Shown: piece by piece, positions 1-8,231 of the stretch
Position numbering within the stretch: position 1 is the stretch's first letter
How the letters are laid out: each line of letters starts with the position of its first letter
Source of the DNA: an uncultured Flavobacteriaceae bacterium
GTDB lineage: Bacteria; Bacteroidota; Bacteroidia; Flavobacteriales; Flavobacteriaceae
Length of the DNA: 64,000 nt
Direction: 5' to 3'
NCBI GenBank assembly: GCA_947500435.1
Contig: CANMRV010000005.1
Span: 496,001 to 560,000 of the forward strand
Translations under genes and position numbers: made by a program
The notes under the pieces: generated by a model
Database searches by the model: none
What the model was told of the DNA's origin: nothing
What the model saw: the letters and a program-made list of their open reading frames with translations, nothing else

Positions 1-4
1 TTCT

Positions 5-772
5 TTATAGCTTTTCTCCATGTGTTTCTGTGATTGATTTGGTTATTATTTGGTATACCTCTTTATGTGTTTCGTTTTTTAATTGCTGCAAATGGCGCTG
101 AATGGTTTGTTGGTCACTCCGTTTTGCCGGACCTGTTTGCGCTTCAAGAGGAGGTAGCGAATCTAGTTTTTCAACTGTTTCTGAAATAAGTGGTTTTAGA
201 ATATCGAAAGGAACCTGGTTATCTTCGCAAATTTCGTTTCCGATTTGATACATGTGATTGGTGAAATTATTAACGAAAACCGCCGATAAATGGAGTAATT
301 TTCGTTGCTCAGAAGATATCTTATAAACAGATCCTGAAATAGACTCCCCCAATCTGCGAAGCAGTTCCAAATCCTCTTTTTTTTCCGCTTCAATACAAAT
401 GGGAACTGTTTTAAAATTCACTTTTCTCCCTTTGGAAAAGGTTTGTAAAGGATAAAAAATGCCCTTTCGAACTCCATTTGGTAATGCATCTATTGAGACA
501 CTTCCTGAGGTATGAGCAATGATTTTCCCTGATTTCGTAAGTAGTTCTGAAACAGATGTTATAGCATCATCACTTACAGCAATAATATAGACATCAGGTT
601 CTTCAGAATTAAGCCCAATCTCATCTTGATTTGGTGTTGTTTTTAAAGCTTTTGATAAAGCGTTTCCGCGACTTGGAATGACTTGAATCACCTCTACGCT
701 ATCTGTTTTTGTAAATACTTCTTTCAAGTGGGTTGAGACAGTTCCCGTTCCTATAAGGGTGACTTTTATCAT
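5..772 (-). CDS. Rossmann-like / DUF2520 domain protein
   Basis: 255 aa. The N-terminal half is a dinucleotide-binding fold of the ProC / 6-phosphogluconate dehydrogenase kind, with glycine motif LIGTGTVSTHL at residues 6-16; the C-terminal half, from about FTNHMYQIGN, is the helical DUF2520 region. NAD(P)-dependent oxidoreductase activity is a family inference and I know no substrate. The start is the ATG at 772. The stop lies 4 bases from the window edge, so any downstream operon partner is outside. Confidence 0.85.
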   Translation of the reverse strand: MIKVTLIGTGTVSTHLKEVFTKTDSVEVIQVIPSRGNALSKALKTTPNQDEIGLNSEEPDVYIIAVSDDAITSVSELLTKSGKIIAHTSGSVSIDALPNGVRKGIFYPLQTFSKGRKVNFKTVPICIEAEKKEDLELLRRLGESISGSVYKISSEQRKLLHLSAVFVNNFTNHMYQIGNEICEDNQVPFDILKPLISETVEKLDSLPPLEAQTGPAKRSDQQTIQRHLQQLKNETHKEVYQIITKSITETHGEKL

Positions 773-846
773 GCCGTAAATTTAGACATATATTCCTTTT
801 GATAAAACCACGTGTGTCTTTGAACATGGTATTTCCCTAAAAAAAG

Positions 847-874
847 AAAAGAGCTGCATTTGGGCAGCTCTTTT
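847..874 (-). terminator. Intrinsic terminator of the His-rich lipoprotein gene
   Basis: Eleven-base inverted repeat AAAAGAGCTGC / GCAGCTCTTTT around a 6-base loop. It lies 25 bases past the stop of the minus-strand gene at 899-1282. The U-rich side of the stem supplies the tract on the minus strand. It separates that gene from the DUF2520 gene. Confidence 0.8.
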
Positions 875-898
875 CTAAAAATTTATGCGCTTTTGTAA

Positions 899-1282
899 TT
901 ATGCACAAGAAACAGTAACATCATGTCTATGACTGCTGTCCCGTGATGATTCTATCTGGATTGTTTTCGAACTTTTCAATGTGGTGAAATTTGCAGCTGT
1001 AACCACGATGGTATGGTTATGGCCTGAAGAACCTTGAATTGAGTACGATTTTTCCGTGCCCGCATCTATATCGGCCTTTGATACAGTCAATGTATGACCG
1101 TGATTGCTTGAAATGGCGGTGGCGTTTGCACCGTTAGCCAGACAATCCGTAGCAGTTGGGTCCTCAATTGGAGCAACATCAGTACTATCGTCATTAGAGC
1201 ATCCAATTAAAGAATAGGCGGGAACTGCTACTAATACAGTTCCTGCAGCTTTTTTGATAAACGTTTTTCTGTTCATTTTCAT
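899..1282 (-). CDS. His-rich putative Tat-exported lipoprotein
   Basis: 127 aa. The N-terminus has a Tat-like NRKTFIKK motif, a hydrophobic stretch and lipobox LIGC (Cys28), so a lipidated, exported protein is likely. The mature part is short and carries three His clusters (HGH, GHNH, SHRH) in what looks like a small beta-rich domain, plus two Cys (in TDCLANG and at the extreme C-terminus, VSCA) that could pair. Metal binding, such as copper or zinc, is an inference from the His pattern; I recognise no named domain. It is divergent from ccsBA, which may or may not be functional context. The start could also be the Met two codons later. Confidence 0.7.
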   Translation of the reverse strand: MKMNRKTFIKKAAGTVLVAVPAYSLIGCSNDDSTDVAPIEDPTATDCLANGANATAISSNHGHTLTVSKADIDAGTEKSYSIQGSSGHNHTIVVTAANFTTLKSSKTIQIESSRDSSHRHDVTVSCA

Positions 1283-1458
1283 AACTATTTATTTGGTTAA
1301 TACTTCTTTTTCAGATTTAAGTTATTAATTTATAGTCGGTTGTAAGTGAAAAGCTTACGTTTTAACATTCAAAACCAAAGCTGGGCTTTATCAAAGGATT
1401 AACACTATTGTTTAACTTTTTAAACTCCTGTAGAACTACGAAAACCATAAAAAGTTGG

Positions 1459-1466
1459 TATTTTTG
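1459..1466 (+). promoter_or_regulatory. Putative -7 element for ccsBA
   Basis: TATTTTTG matches the Bacteroidota -7 consensus TAnnTTTG exactly and lies 27 bases before the ccsBA ATG. I see no clear TTTG -33 box at the right distance upstream. Confidence 0.45.
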
Positions 1467-1492
1467 CATCCTGAAAACCAATCCGTCCTCTG

Positions 1493-4400
1493 ATGACAGA
1501 ATTGCTCAAGAAATTTTTCTTCTCTACCCGTTTAATGGCCGTCTTATTTATAGTTTTTGGGGTTGCCATGGGCATCGGGACTTTCGTTGAAAGTAAATAC
1601 AGTACAGAAACCGCTCGAATTTGGATTTACAACGCATGGTGGTTTGAAGCCATAATGGTCTTTTTCGTTATCAATTTTCTTGGAAATATGTTCCGATATA
1701 AATTGTTCACATGGAAAAAGTGGCCTGTACTTACATTACACCTCTCATGGATTATCATCATTATTGGAGCCTTTGTAACAAGATATATAAGCTTCGAGGG
1801 CATGATGCCCATTCGCGAAGGAAGTTCTGAAAAGGTTTTTTATTCGGATAAAACCTTTTTGACAGCTTTCGTTGACGGAGAGATTAATGGGGAACCCAAA
1901 AGAAAGGTCTTGGAGGATGACTTAATCGTTACCCCAGAGGCCTTGAAATCTAATTTGCCATGGAATTCAGATTATAATGAACAAAACTTTACAGTATCCT
2001 ATGTTGATTTTATAGCGGGAGCTAAGGAAGGATTGATTCCCGATGAAAACGGAAAAGAATTTCTAAAGATAGTAGAGGCAGGCACGGGTCAACGCGAAGA
2101 GCATTATTTAGAAAACAATAAAGTAAACAATGTACATAACGTGCTTTTTGCTTTGAACAAACCAACCGATGGCGCCATAAACCTATTTACCACCGATTCG
2201 ATATATCAGATAAAATCTCCTTTTGAAGGAAACTTTATGAGAATGGCGGACCAGTTCCGAGGTGAAGTTATAAAAGATAGTTTACAGGAATTTCAGCTAC
2301 GTTCACTCTACAGCATGGCCGGAATGCAGTTTGTGATTCCGGAACCATTGGTAAAAGGGAGTTACGGAGTTGTTGAAATTCCGAAGGGAGAAATTACTGA
2401 ACAAAGTCTTTCGGCATTGGTGGTTGAAGTTTCTTCTAACGGTGAAACTGTTCAGAAGAAACTTTTAGGAGGTAAGGGTACGTCTAACTTTTCAGATAAA
2501 TTCTCCGTTGGTGGGCTGGATTTTTCACTTGCATATGGTTCCAAAGTTTATGAGTTGCCCTTTAGTATTAAGCTTAATGATTTTATAGCAGAAAAATATC
2601 CGGGCACGGAAAACGGCTATGCTTCATTTATGAGTAAAGTTACTTTGGAAGATGAACGGCCTTTTGACTATGACATTTTTATGAATAATATTCTAGATCA
2701 TAAGGGGTATCGATTTTTTCAATCTAGTTTTCATCCTGATGAAAAAGGTACAGTCCTTTCCGTGAATCATGATCAATGGGGCACGCGAATTACTTATTTA
2801 GGATATTTTTTGTTGTATGCTGGATTGATGGGAATTATGTTCTTCGGAAAAACCCGTTTTAAAGATTTAACCAAAGCATTAGACAAGCTAAAAACTAAAA
2901 AAGCAGCGCTAACTATTGCACTATTACTAGGATGCTTTGTTTCAACAACTGCTCAAGAACATACTGCTGATGATGGTCACGATCATAATAATGGACTTCC
3001 GACACAAGCGCAAATAGATTCCATATTGCAAACTACCATAGTTACAAAGGAACACGCAGAGGCTTTTGGTAAGTTGGTGATACAAGATGAAGGTGGGCGT
3101 ATGAAACCTATCAATACCTTTTCTTCTGAATTGCTTCGCAAATTGAGTTTAAGTGACAAATTTGGAGATATGAATTCCGACCAGGTATTTTTATCGATGA
3201 TGCTTAGCCCACCGGCATGGTACAATGCAGAATTTATTGCGGTAGATAAAAAAGGAAAGAACGATAGTATTCGAAATGTTTTAGGTATCCCAAAGGGGCA
3301 AGAGTTTATAAAAGCCACTGATTTTTTCAATGAAAAAGGAGAATACAAATTAGCGCAGTTCTTAGATGATGCGACTACAGCACTTGCCCCAAATAAGTTT
3401 CAGCAAGATTTAAAGGATGCCAACATACGTTTAGGACTTTTAAATCAAGCGCTTAGTGGTGAGATAGTTAAAATATTTCCATTGTTAGAGGACGAGAATA
3501 ACAAATGGATTTCAGCTGTAGAATACCGTGGAGGCCAGTACAAAGTATCCGATTCTCTTTATGGTAATTTCGTTAAAAATGCAGTGCCGTATTATCTGAT
3601 GTCTCTTAGAAAAGCAATTAATACAGGTGAATACGCTGAAGCGGATAAGCTTTTGGGAGCATTTAAAAAGAACCAACAAAATCATGGTAGTGAAGTGTTG
3701 CCTTCTGAGAATAGAATCAATACGGAAGTAATTTATAACAAATTGGGAATTTTTAATTTGCTCTATCTCTGTTATGGGCTAGTAGGACTACTTCTATTTT
3801 TTATATTAATCTTCCAAATTTTTAAAGAACGCGAAGTCTGGAAGGCCGCTTCCTATGTCTTAAAGGGGACAATTATAATACTATTTCTTTGGCATACGGC
3901 AGGGTTGATTTTGCGTTGGTATATTTCTGGGCATGCACCTTGGAGTGATGCTTACGAGAGTATTATATTCGTTTCTTGGGCAACTGTAGGTATGGGAATG
4001 CTTTTCATAAGAAAGAGCAATATGACACTCGCCGCTGCCGCTTTTGTAGGTGCAATGTTACTCTTCTTTGCACATCAAAATTGGGTAGATCCTGCTATTG
4101 GTAATCTAGTCCCGGTCTTAGATAGCTATTGGTTAATGATTCACACCTCGGTAATCGTAGGTAGTTATGGACCATTAACTGTAGCGATGATATTAGGTGT
4201 CGTTTGCATGTTTCTAATGATTTTGACTACAAAAAAGAATAAAAAACGAATGGGAATTAATTTGAAAGAATTGACCATCATTAATGAAATAGCTATGACG
4301 GTGGGACTAGTTATGTTAACCATCGGAAATTTTTTAGGAGGTCAATGGGCAAACGAAAGTTGGGGTCGTTACTGGGGTTGGGACCCTAAAGAAACTTGGG

Positions 4401-4675
4401 CCTTGATTTCGATCATGGTATATGCATTTGTTATTCATACAAGACTAGTACCGGGCTTACGAGGAAGATGGACTTTCAATTTTCTTAGTGTTATCGCTTA
4501 TTTCAGTATCATGATGACCTATCAAGGAGTGAACTACTATTTGGTTGGATTGCATAGTTATGGTACTAGTGGGGCTGCCGCTATTACGCCTGATTATGTT
4601 TGGTATATTGCTCTTAGCGCCCTTGTTTTAGGTGCGATTAGCTACTGGCGTTACAAGGCCAACTATGTTAAATAA
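1493..4675 (+). CDS. ccsBA: CcsBA-type cytochrome c biogenesis protein (ResB-CcsA fusion)
   Basis: 1060 aa integral membrane protein of system II cytochrome c maturation, which exports heme and attaches it to apocytochromes in the periplasm. The first half is ResB-like: TM segments near residues 12-30, 50-65 and 75-95, a large periplasmic domain, then a TM near 440. The second half is CcsA-like, with multiple TM helices and the heme-handling WWD-type motif WGRYWGWDPKETW at about 957-969. Flanking conserved His occur in FLWHTAG, LMIHTS and FVIHTR. A hydrophobic segment ending in TTAQ followed by a His-rich HTADDGHDHNN stretch near residue 490 joins the halves. The fusion arrangement is common in Bacteroidota. 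The SorB-like cytochrome at 40385 is a possible client. Confidence 0.95.
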   Translation: MTELLKKFFFSTRLMAVLFIVFGVAMGIGTFVESKYSTETARIWIYNAWWFEAIMVFFVINFLGNMFRYKLFTWKKWPVLTLHLSWIIIIIGAFVTRYISFEGMMPIREGSSEKVFYSDKTFLTAFVDGEINGEPKRKVLEDDLIVTPEALKSNLPWNSDYNEQNFTVSYVDFIAGAKEGLIPDENGKEFLKIVEAGTGQREEHYLENNKVNNVHNVLFALNKPTDGAINLFTTDSIYQIKSPFEGNFMRMADQFRGEVIKDSLQEFQLRSLYSMAGMQFVIPEPLVKGSYGVVEIPKGEITEQSLSALVVEVSSNGETVQKKLLGGKGTSNFSDKFSVGGLDFSLAYGSKVYELPFSIKLNDFIAEKYPGTENGYASFMSKVTLEDERPFDYDIFMNNILDHKGYRFFQSSFHPDEKGTVLSVNHDQWGTRITYLGYFLLYAGLMGIMFFGKTRFKDLTKALDKLKTKKAALTIALLLGCFVSTTAQEHTADDGHDHNNGLPTQAQIDSILQTTIVTKEHAEAFGKLVIQDEGGRMKPINTFSSELLRKLSLSDKFGDMNSDQVFLSMMLSPPAWYNAEFIAVDKKGKNDSIRNVLGIPKGQEFIKATDFFNEKGEYKLAQFLDDATTALAPNKFQQDLKDANIRLGLLNQALSGEIVKIFPLLEDENNKWISAVEYRGGQYKVSDSLYGNFVKNAVPYYLMSLRKAINTGEYAEADKLLGAFKKNQQNHGSEVLPSENRINTEVIYNKLGIFNLLYLCYGLVGLLLFFILIFQIFKEREVWKAASYVLKGTIIILFLWHTAGLILRWYISGHAPWSDAYESIIFVSWATVGMGMLFIRKSNMTLAAAAFVGAMLLFFAHQNWVDPAIGNLVPVLDSYWLMIHTSVIVGSYGPLTVAMILGVVCMFLMILTTKKNKKRMGINLKELTIINEIAMTVGLVMLTIGNFLGGQWANESWGRYWGWDPKETWALISIMVYAFVIHTRLVPGLRGRWTFNFLSVIAYFSIMMTYQGVNYYLVGLHSYGTSGAAAITPDYVWYIALSALVLGAISYWRYKANYVK

Positions 4676-4709
4676 GTAACTTCCTTTCTTAAGTTTAAAA
4701 TAAATTCTG

Positions 4710-4717
4710 CACCTTTG
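4710..4717 (+). promoter_or_regulatory. Putative -7 element for the MATE gene
   Basis: CACCTTTG differs from TAnnTTTG at one position. A start about 5-8 bases downstream would give a leader of roughly 120 bases containing the complete nested fold at 4735-4840. Confidence 0.4.
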
Positions 4718-4730
4718 CTTCATCATGAAG
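4718..4730. promoter_or_regulatory. 13-base palindrome at the presumed MATE transcription start
   Basis: CTTCAT-C-ATGAAG, perfect 6-base arms around one base, directly after the putative -7 element. Its position suits a repressor operator overlapping +1, or a short hairpin at the 5' end of the transcript. This is inference from symmetry and position only. Confidence 0.35.
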
Positions 4731-4734
4731 TTAT

Positions 4735-4840
4735 AAGAATTATGTTTTTAGTAAATGTCATAGGGCTCTCGCCCAATAACTAATCGACTTTATGTCGACT
4801 TTTTGACATTTCCAATTTTCTCTTTTTTCACATAATTCTT
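4735..4840 (+). promoter_or_regulatory. Structured 5' leader of the MATE gene (candidate riboswitch or cis-regulatory RNA)
   Basis: Four perfectly complementary stems nest inside one another: an 11-base outer stem (AAGAATTATGT 4735-4745 with ACATAATTCTT 4830-4840), an 8-base stem (AAATGTCA 4753-4760 with TGACATTT 4804-4811), and inside it two hairpins, GGGC-TCTC-GCCC (4763-4774) and TCGAC-TTTAT-GTCGA (4784-4798). The inner part forms a three-way junction. The 3' strand of the outer stem ends 6 bases before the ATG, so folding would cover the ribosome-binding region. It matches no riboswitch consensus I could check by eye. Confidence 0.55.
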
Positions 4841-4846
4841 TTTACA

Positions 4847-6256
4847 ATGACACAATCAAGTACACTTACAATTAAAAAACTATACCATTACCTTATCCAA
4901 GCAATTACGGGTAAGGAAAATGAATTTACTACTGGAAGCATTCGCAAAGCAATCTTCATGCTCTCCATTCCAATGATTCTTGAGATGATGATGGAATCTA
5001 TATTCGCTATTGTCGATATTGCTTATGTATCTCAGGTCAGCGTGAATGCTGTTGCTACAATTGGCCTTACCGAATCAGTTATTACATTAGTATATGCAGT
5101 AGCCATTGGTCTAAGTATGGCGGCCACCGCAGTAGTCGCCCGTAGAATTGGTGAAAAAGATGTTCAAGGGGCCAAGGAAGCAGCTGTACAAGCTATAGCG
5201 CTTGGTGTTGTGGTCTCGTTAGTAGTCGGTGTTTTTGGATTTTTATTTGCCAAAGAAATACTGGCGCTTATGGGAGCCGAACCTGAACTTATTGCCGAAG
5301 GCCATGGTTATACACAACTTCTGATTGGGGGTAATATTACTATTCTATTGCTATTCTTGATTAATGCGATTTTCCGAGGGGCAGGAAATGCCTCTGTTGC
5401 CATGTGGACCTTAGTATTTTCTAATGGATTAAATATTATTCTTGACCCGATTTTTATCTTCGGATGGGGACCTATTCCTGAATACGGAGTAATGGGAGCT
5501 GCCATTGCAACCAACATTGGTAGGGGAAGTGCTGTTCTTTTCCAGTTAGCGATTTTGTTCTTTGGATGGAGTACGATTCAAATCAAATTCAAGGATATGG
5601 TCCTTCGCTTTAAAGTAATGATGAACCTTATCAAGGTTTCTTTGGGCGGGATAGCCCAGTTTCTAATTGGAACTTCTAGCTGGGTATTTCTTATGCGGAT
5701 GATGGCGGAATTTGGCAGCGAAGTACTTGCAGGATATACGATTGCCATTAGAATCATGCTCTTTACCTTGATGCCGTCCTGGGGAATGAGTAATGCTGCG
5801 GCAACCTTGGTGGGGCAGAACCTTGGTGCCAAAAAACCAGAACGTGCCGAAACATCAGTTTGGAAAACCGGAAAATACAATGCGTATTTCATGGGAATTG
5901 TTTCTGTCATTTATCTATTTTTCGCACATGACTTGGTGGGGTGGTTTAATGATAATCCGATTGTAATCGAAAATGGAGGACTCTGTCTTCAAATAATTGC
6001 CATCGGATATATTTTCTATGCCTACGGTATGGTTGTTACGCAAGCCTTTAATGGAGCAGGGGATACCGGGACCCCAACTAAGATAAACCTCGTTGCCTTT
6101 TGGATGTTCCAATTACCTTTCGCTTATTTGGCCGCCATAACTTTTGAACTAGGTGCCATGGGGGTTTTCATTGCCATTACAGCTGCTGAGGTATTGCTGG
6201 CCATTGTATCTATAGTTTGGTTTAAAAAAGGAAATTGGAAAAAGGTTCAAGTCTAA
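4847..6256 (+). CDS. MATE family efflux transporter
   Basis: 469 aa inner-membrane protein with two repeats of about six TM helices. It has the MATE pattern of an N-terminal TTGSIRKAIFMLSIPMILEM segment, followed by VDIAYVSQVSVNAVATIGL, and a second-half counterpart around GMSNAAATLVGQNLGAKKPERAE. MATE proteins export cationic drugs or metabolites in exchange for Na+ or H+; the substrate cannot be read here. The gene follows a structured leader, suggesting control of translation, and lies 39 bases ahead of a PLP enzyme gene with which it may be co-transcribed. Confidence 0.93.
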   Translation: MTQSSTLTIKKLYHYLIQAITGKENEFTTGSIRKAIFMLSIPMILEMMMESIFAIVDIAYVSQVSVNAVATIGLTESVITLVYAVAIGLSMAATAVVARRIGEKDVQGAKEAAVQAIALGVVVSLVVGVFGFLFAKEILALMGAEPELIAEGHGYTQLLIGGNITILLLFLINAIFRGAGNASVAMWTLVFSNGLNIILDPIFIFGWGPIPEYGVMGAAIATNIGRGSAVLFQLAILFFGWSTIQIKFKDMVLRFKVMMNLIKVSLGGIAQFLIGTSSWVFLMRMMAEFGSEVLAGYTIAIRIMLFTLMPSWGMSNAAATLVGQNLGAKKPERAETSVWKTGKYNAYFMGIVSVIYLFFAHDLVGWFNDNPIVIENGGLCLQIIAIGYIFYAYGMVVTQAFNGAGDTGTPTKINLVAFWMFQLPFAYLAAITFELGAMGVFIAITAAEVLLAIVSIVWFKKGNWKKVQV

Positions 6257-6295
6257 TCGATTTTAGTAACTTTAACATTCAATAAATTAGTAACA

Positions 6296-7471
6296 ATGGG
6301 CAACACTAAAAAAGGTCTAAATACCATATGTACTCATGTGGGAGAGATAGTTGATGAGCAGTTCAAAGGCGCTATTTCTCCTTTGTATATGAGCAGTTCC
6401 TACGCGTTTGAAGATGTTGATGTGAAACGTTATCCGAGATATTTCAACACACCAAATCAAGAAGGGCTTGCCAAAAAAATCGCAGCTTTAGAACATGCGG
6501 AATCTGCATTGATATTTGGAAGCGGAATGGCTGCGGTGAGCACAGCTTTGATGGCTTTTCTTCGTGCTGGTGATCATATTCTTCTTCAACAGACTTTGTA
6601 CGGAGGTACATACAATTTGGTAACTGAGGAATTTGATAAATATGGAATATCATATTCTTTTACAGAAGGATGGAAACCTGAGGATTTTGAAGCAAAGATC
6701 CAAGATAATACCAAAGTGATTTACATTGAAACTCCCTCGAATCCTTTATTGACCATAACGGATTTAGAAGCCATCGGGAATCTTTCCAAGAAAAATGGAA
6801 TCGTTTCGATGATTGATAATACGTTTGCGAGTCCAGTCAACCAGAATCCAATAGATTTCGGAATTGATGTTGTTATTCATAGTGCAACAAAATATATGGG
6901 TGGACATTCTGATATCTGTGCGGGAGCAGTTGCTGCTTCTGAAGAACATATAGAGCAGATATTTCAATTGGCTAAAAACTTTGGAGGCAGTCTAAGTGAT
7001 TATACGGTTTGGCTTTTAGAACGCAGTATTAAAACCATGGGGTTACGGGTTAAGGCTCAAAATGAGAATGCGCAGCGAATGGCGGAATACTTATATAACA
7101 ATGAGGATATCGAAGCTGTATATTACCCTGGGTTACCCTCGCATCCTGAACATGAATTAGCAAAATCTCAGATGAATGGTTTTGGTGGTATGCTTTCCTT
7201 TGAATTGAAAGAAACGTTCGATGCCCAAAAATTTAGAAAATCCTTACAATTAATAAAATCCTCAATGAGTTTGGCGGGCGTTGAAAGTACACTTATTTCA
7301 CCTGCTGAGACTTCCCATGCGTTGATGAGCGCCGAAACAAGAGCAGAACAAGGTATCAAAGACGGATTGATTCGCTTTTCCGTAGGGATTGAAGAACCCG
7401 AGGATCTTATTGCCGATATTGAACAAGCGCTGAGTAAAGTAAGGTCTGCTGAGGCAATTACGACTCACTAA
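6296..7471 (+). CDS. Trans-sulfuration family PLP enzyme (cystathionine gamma-synthase/lyase type)
   Basis: 391 aa, full length for the Cys/Met metabolism PLP family. The cofactor lysine is K199 in HSATKYMGGHSD. The family substrate loop reads LYGGTYN, with Gly where methionine gamma-lyases carry their characteristic Cys, which argues for a cystathionine gamma-synthase or gamma-lyase role; the exact reaction cannot be settled from sequence. C-terminal SAETRAEQGIKDGLIRFSVGIEEPEDLI is typical of the family. It sits between MATE and bshB1; a link to cysteine supply for bacillithiol is possible but inferred. Confidence 0.9.
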   Translation: MGNTKKGLNTICTHVGEIVDEQFKGAISPLYMSSSYAFEDVDVKRYPRYFNTPNQEGLAKKIAALEHAESALIFGSGMAAVSTALMAFLRAGDHILLQQTLYGGTYNLVTEEFDKYGISYSFTEGWKPEDFEAKIQDNTKVIYIETPSNPLLTITDLEAIGNLSKKNGIVSMIDNTFASPVNQNPIDFGIDVVIHSATKYMGGHSDICAGAVAASEEHIEQIFQLAKNFGGSLSDYTVWLLERSIKTMGLRVKAQNENAQRMAEYLYNNEDIEAVYYPGLPSHPEHELAKSQMNGFGGMLSFELKETFDAQKFRKSLQLIKSSMSLAGVESTLISPAETSHALMSAETRAEQGIKDGLIRFSVGIEEPEDLIADIEQALSKVRSAEAITTH

Positions 7472-7514
7472 TCTGAAGAGAAAAATCCGAACAAAACCAT
7501 CCAAAGAAAAACGT

Positions 7515-8231
7515 ATGAAACTTGATATATTAGCTTTTGGTGCTCACCCAGACGACGTTGAATTAGGAGCAGGAGCAACTATAGCTAAAGAAATTTCCCT
7601 AGGGAAGAAAGTCGGTGTTGTAGATTTAACCAGAGGTGAGCTAGGCACACGAGGTTCAGCTGAAATTAGAGATGCAGAAGCGGCAAATTCTGCCGAGATT
7701 TTAGGTCTTTCAGCCAGAGAGAACCTTGCCTTTGCAGATGGATTTTTTATAAACGACAAAGCCCACCAAGAGGAGGTTATCAAAATGATTCGTAAGTATC
7801 GTCCAGAGGTAGTGCTTTGCAATGCAGTTGATGACCGTCATATAGATCATCCGAAGGGAAGCAAATTAGTAAGCGACGCTTGTTTTCTCAGTGGATTGAT
7901 AAAATTTGAAACCACTTTGGATGGAGCATTACAACAAGCATGGCGACCAAAAAGAGTATACCATTACGTTCAATGGAAAAACTTAGAGCCAGATTTTGTA
8001 GTGGATGTAACTGGTTTTATTGATAAAAAGGTAGAATCTATCTTAGCATATAGCTCTCAATTTTTTGACCCTAAAAGTGATGAGCCTGAAACACCAATCA
8101 GTAGTAAAAACTTTATTGATAGTGTCACATATCGGGCAAGAGACTTAGGAAGATACATCAATACAGAGTATGCGGAAGGTTTTAATACAGAGCGATATCC
8201 TGCAGTGAATAGCTTGGATGATCTTATTTAG
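7515..8231 (+). CDS. bshB1: Bacillithiol biosynthesis deacetylase BshB1
   Basis: 238 aa LmbE/PIG-L family zinc deacetylase that removes acetate from GlcNAc-malate to give GlcN-malate in bacillithiol synthesis. The zinc motif AHPDDVELGAG is at residues 10-20, with the second metal region VDDRHIDHPKG further on. LTRGELGTRGS is characteristic of BshB1. It lies 43 bases after the PLP enzyme gene. Its stop overlaps by 4 bases with the stop of the convergent histidine kinase gene. Confidence 0.93.
   Translation: MKLDILAFGAHPDDVELGAGATIAKEISLGKKVGVVDLTRGELGTRGSAEIRDAEAANSAEILGLSARENLAFADGFFINDKAHQEEVIKMIRKYRPEVVLCNAVDDRHIDHPKGSKLVSDACFLSGLIKFETTLDGALQQAWRPKRVYHYVQWKNLEPDFVVDVTGFIDKKVESILAYSSQFFDPKSDEPETPISSKNFIDSVTYRARDLGRYINTEYAEGFNTERYPAVNSLDDLI

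Noticed and set aside
1408..1590. 60-codon plus-strand frame overlapping the ccsBA start
   Set aside because: Out of frame with ccsBA and no protein features; the ccsBA start at 1493 has better support.
2983..3348. 121-codon open frame on the minus strand inside ccsBA
   Set aside because: Entirely inside a confidently coding region; reads as a shadow with no domain, signal or start context.
4753..4811. Hammerhead ribozyme or purine riboswitch in the MATE leader
   Set aside because: A three-way junction is present but the CUGANGA and GAAA ribozyme cores, and the conserved purine-riboswitch junction bases, are absent.
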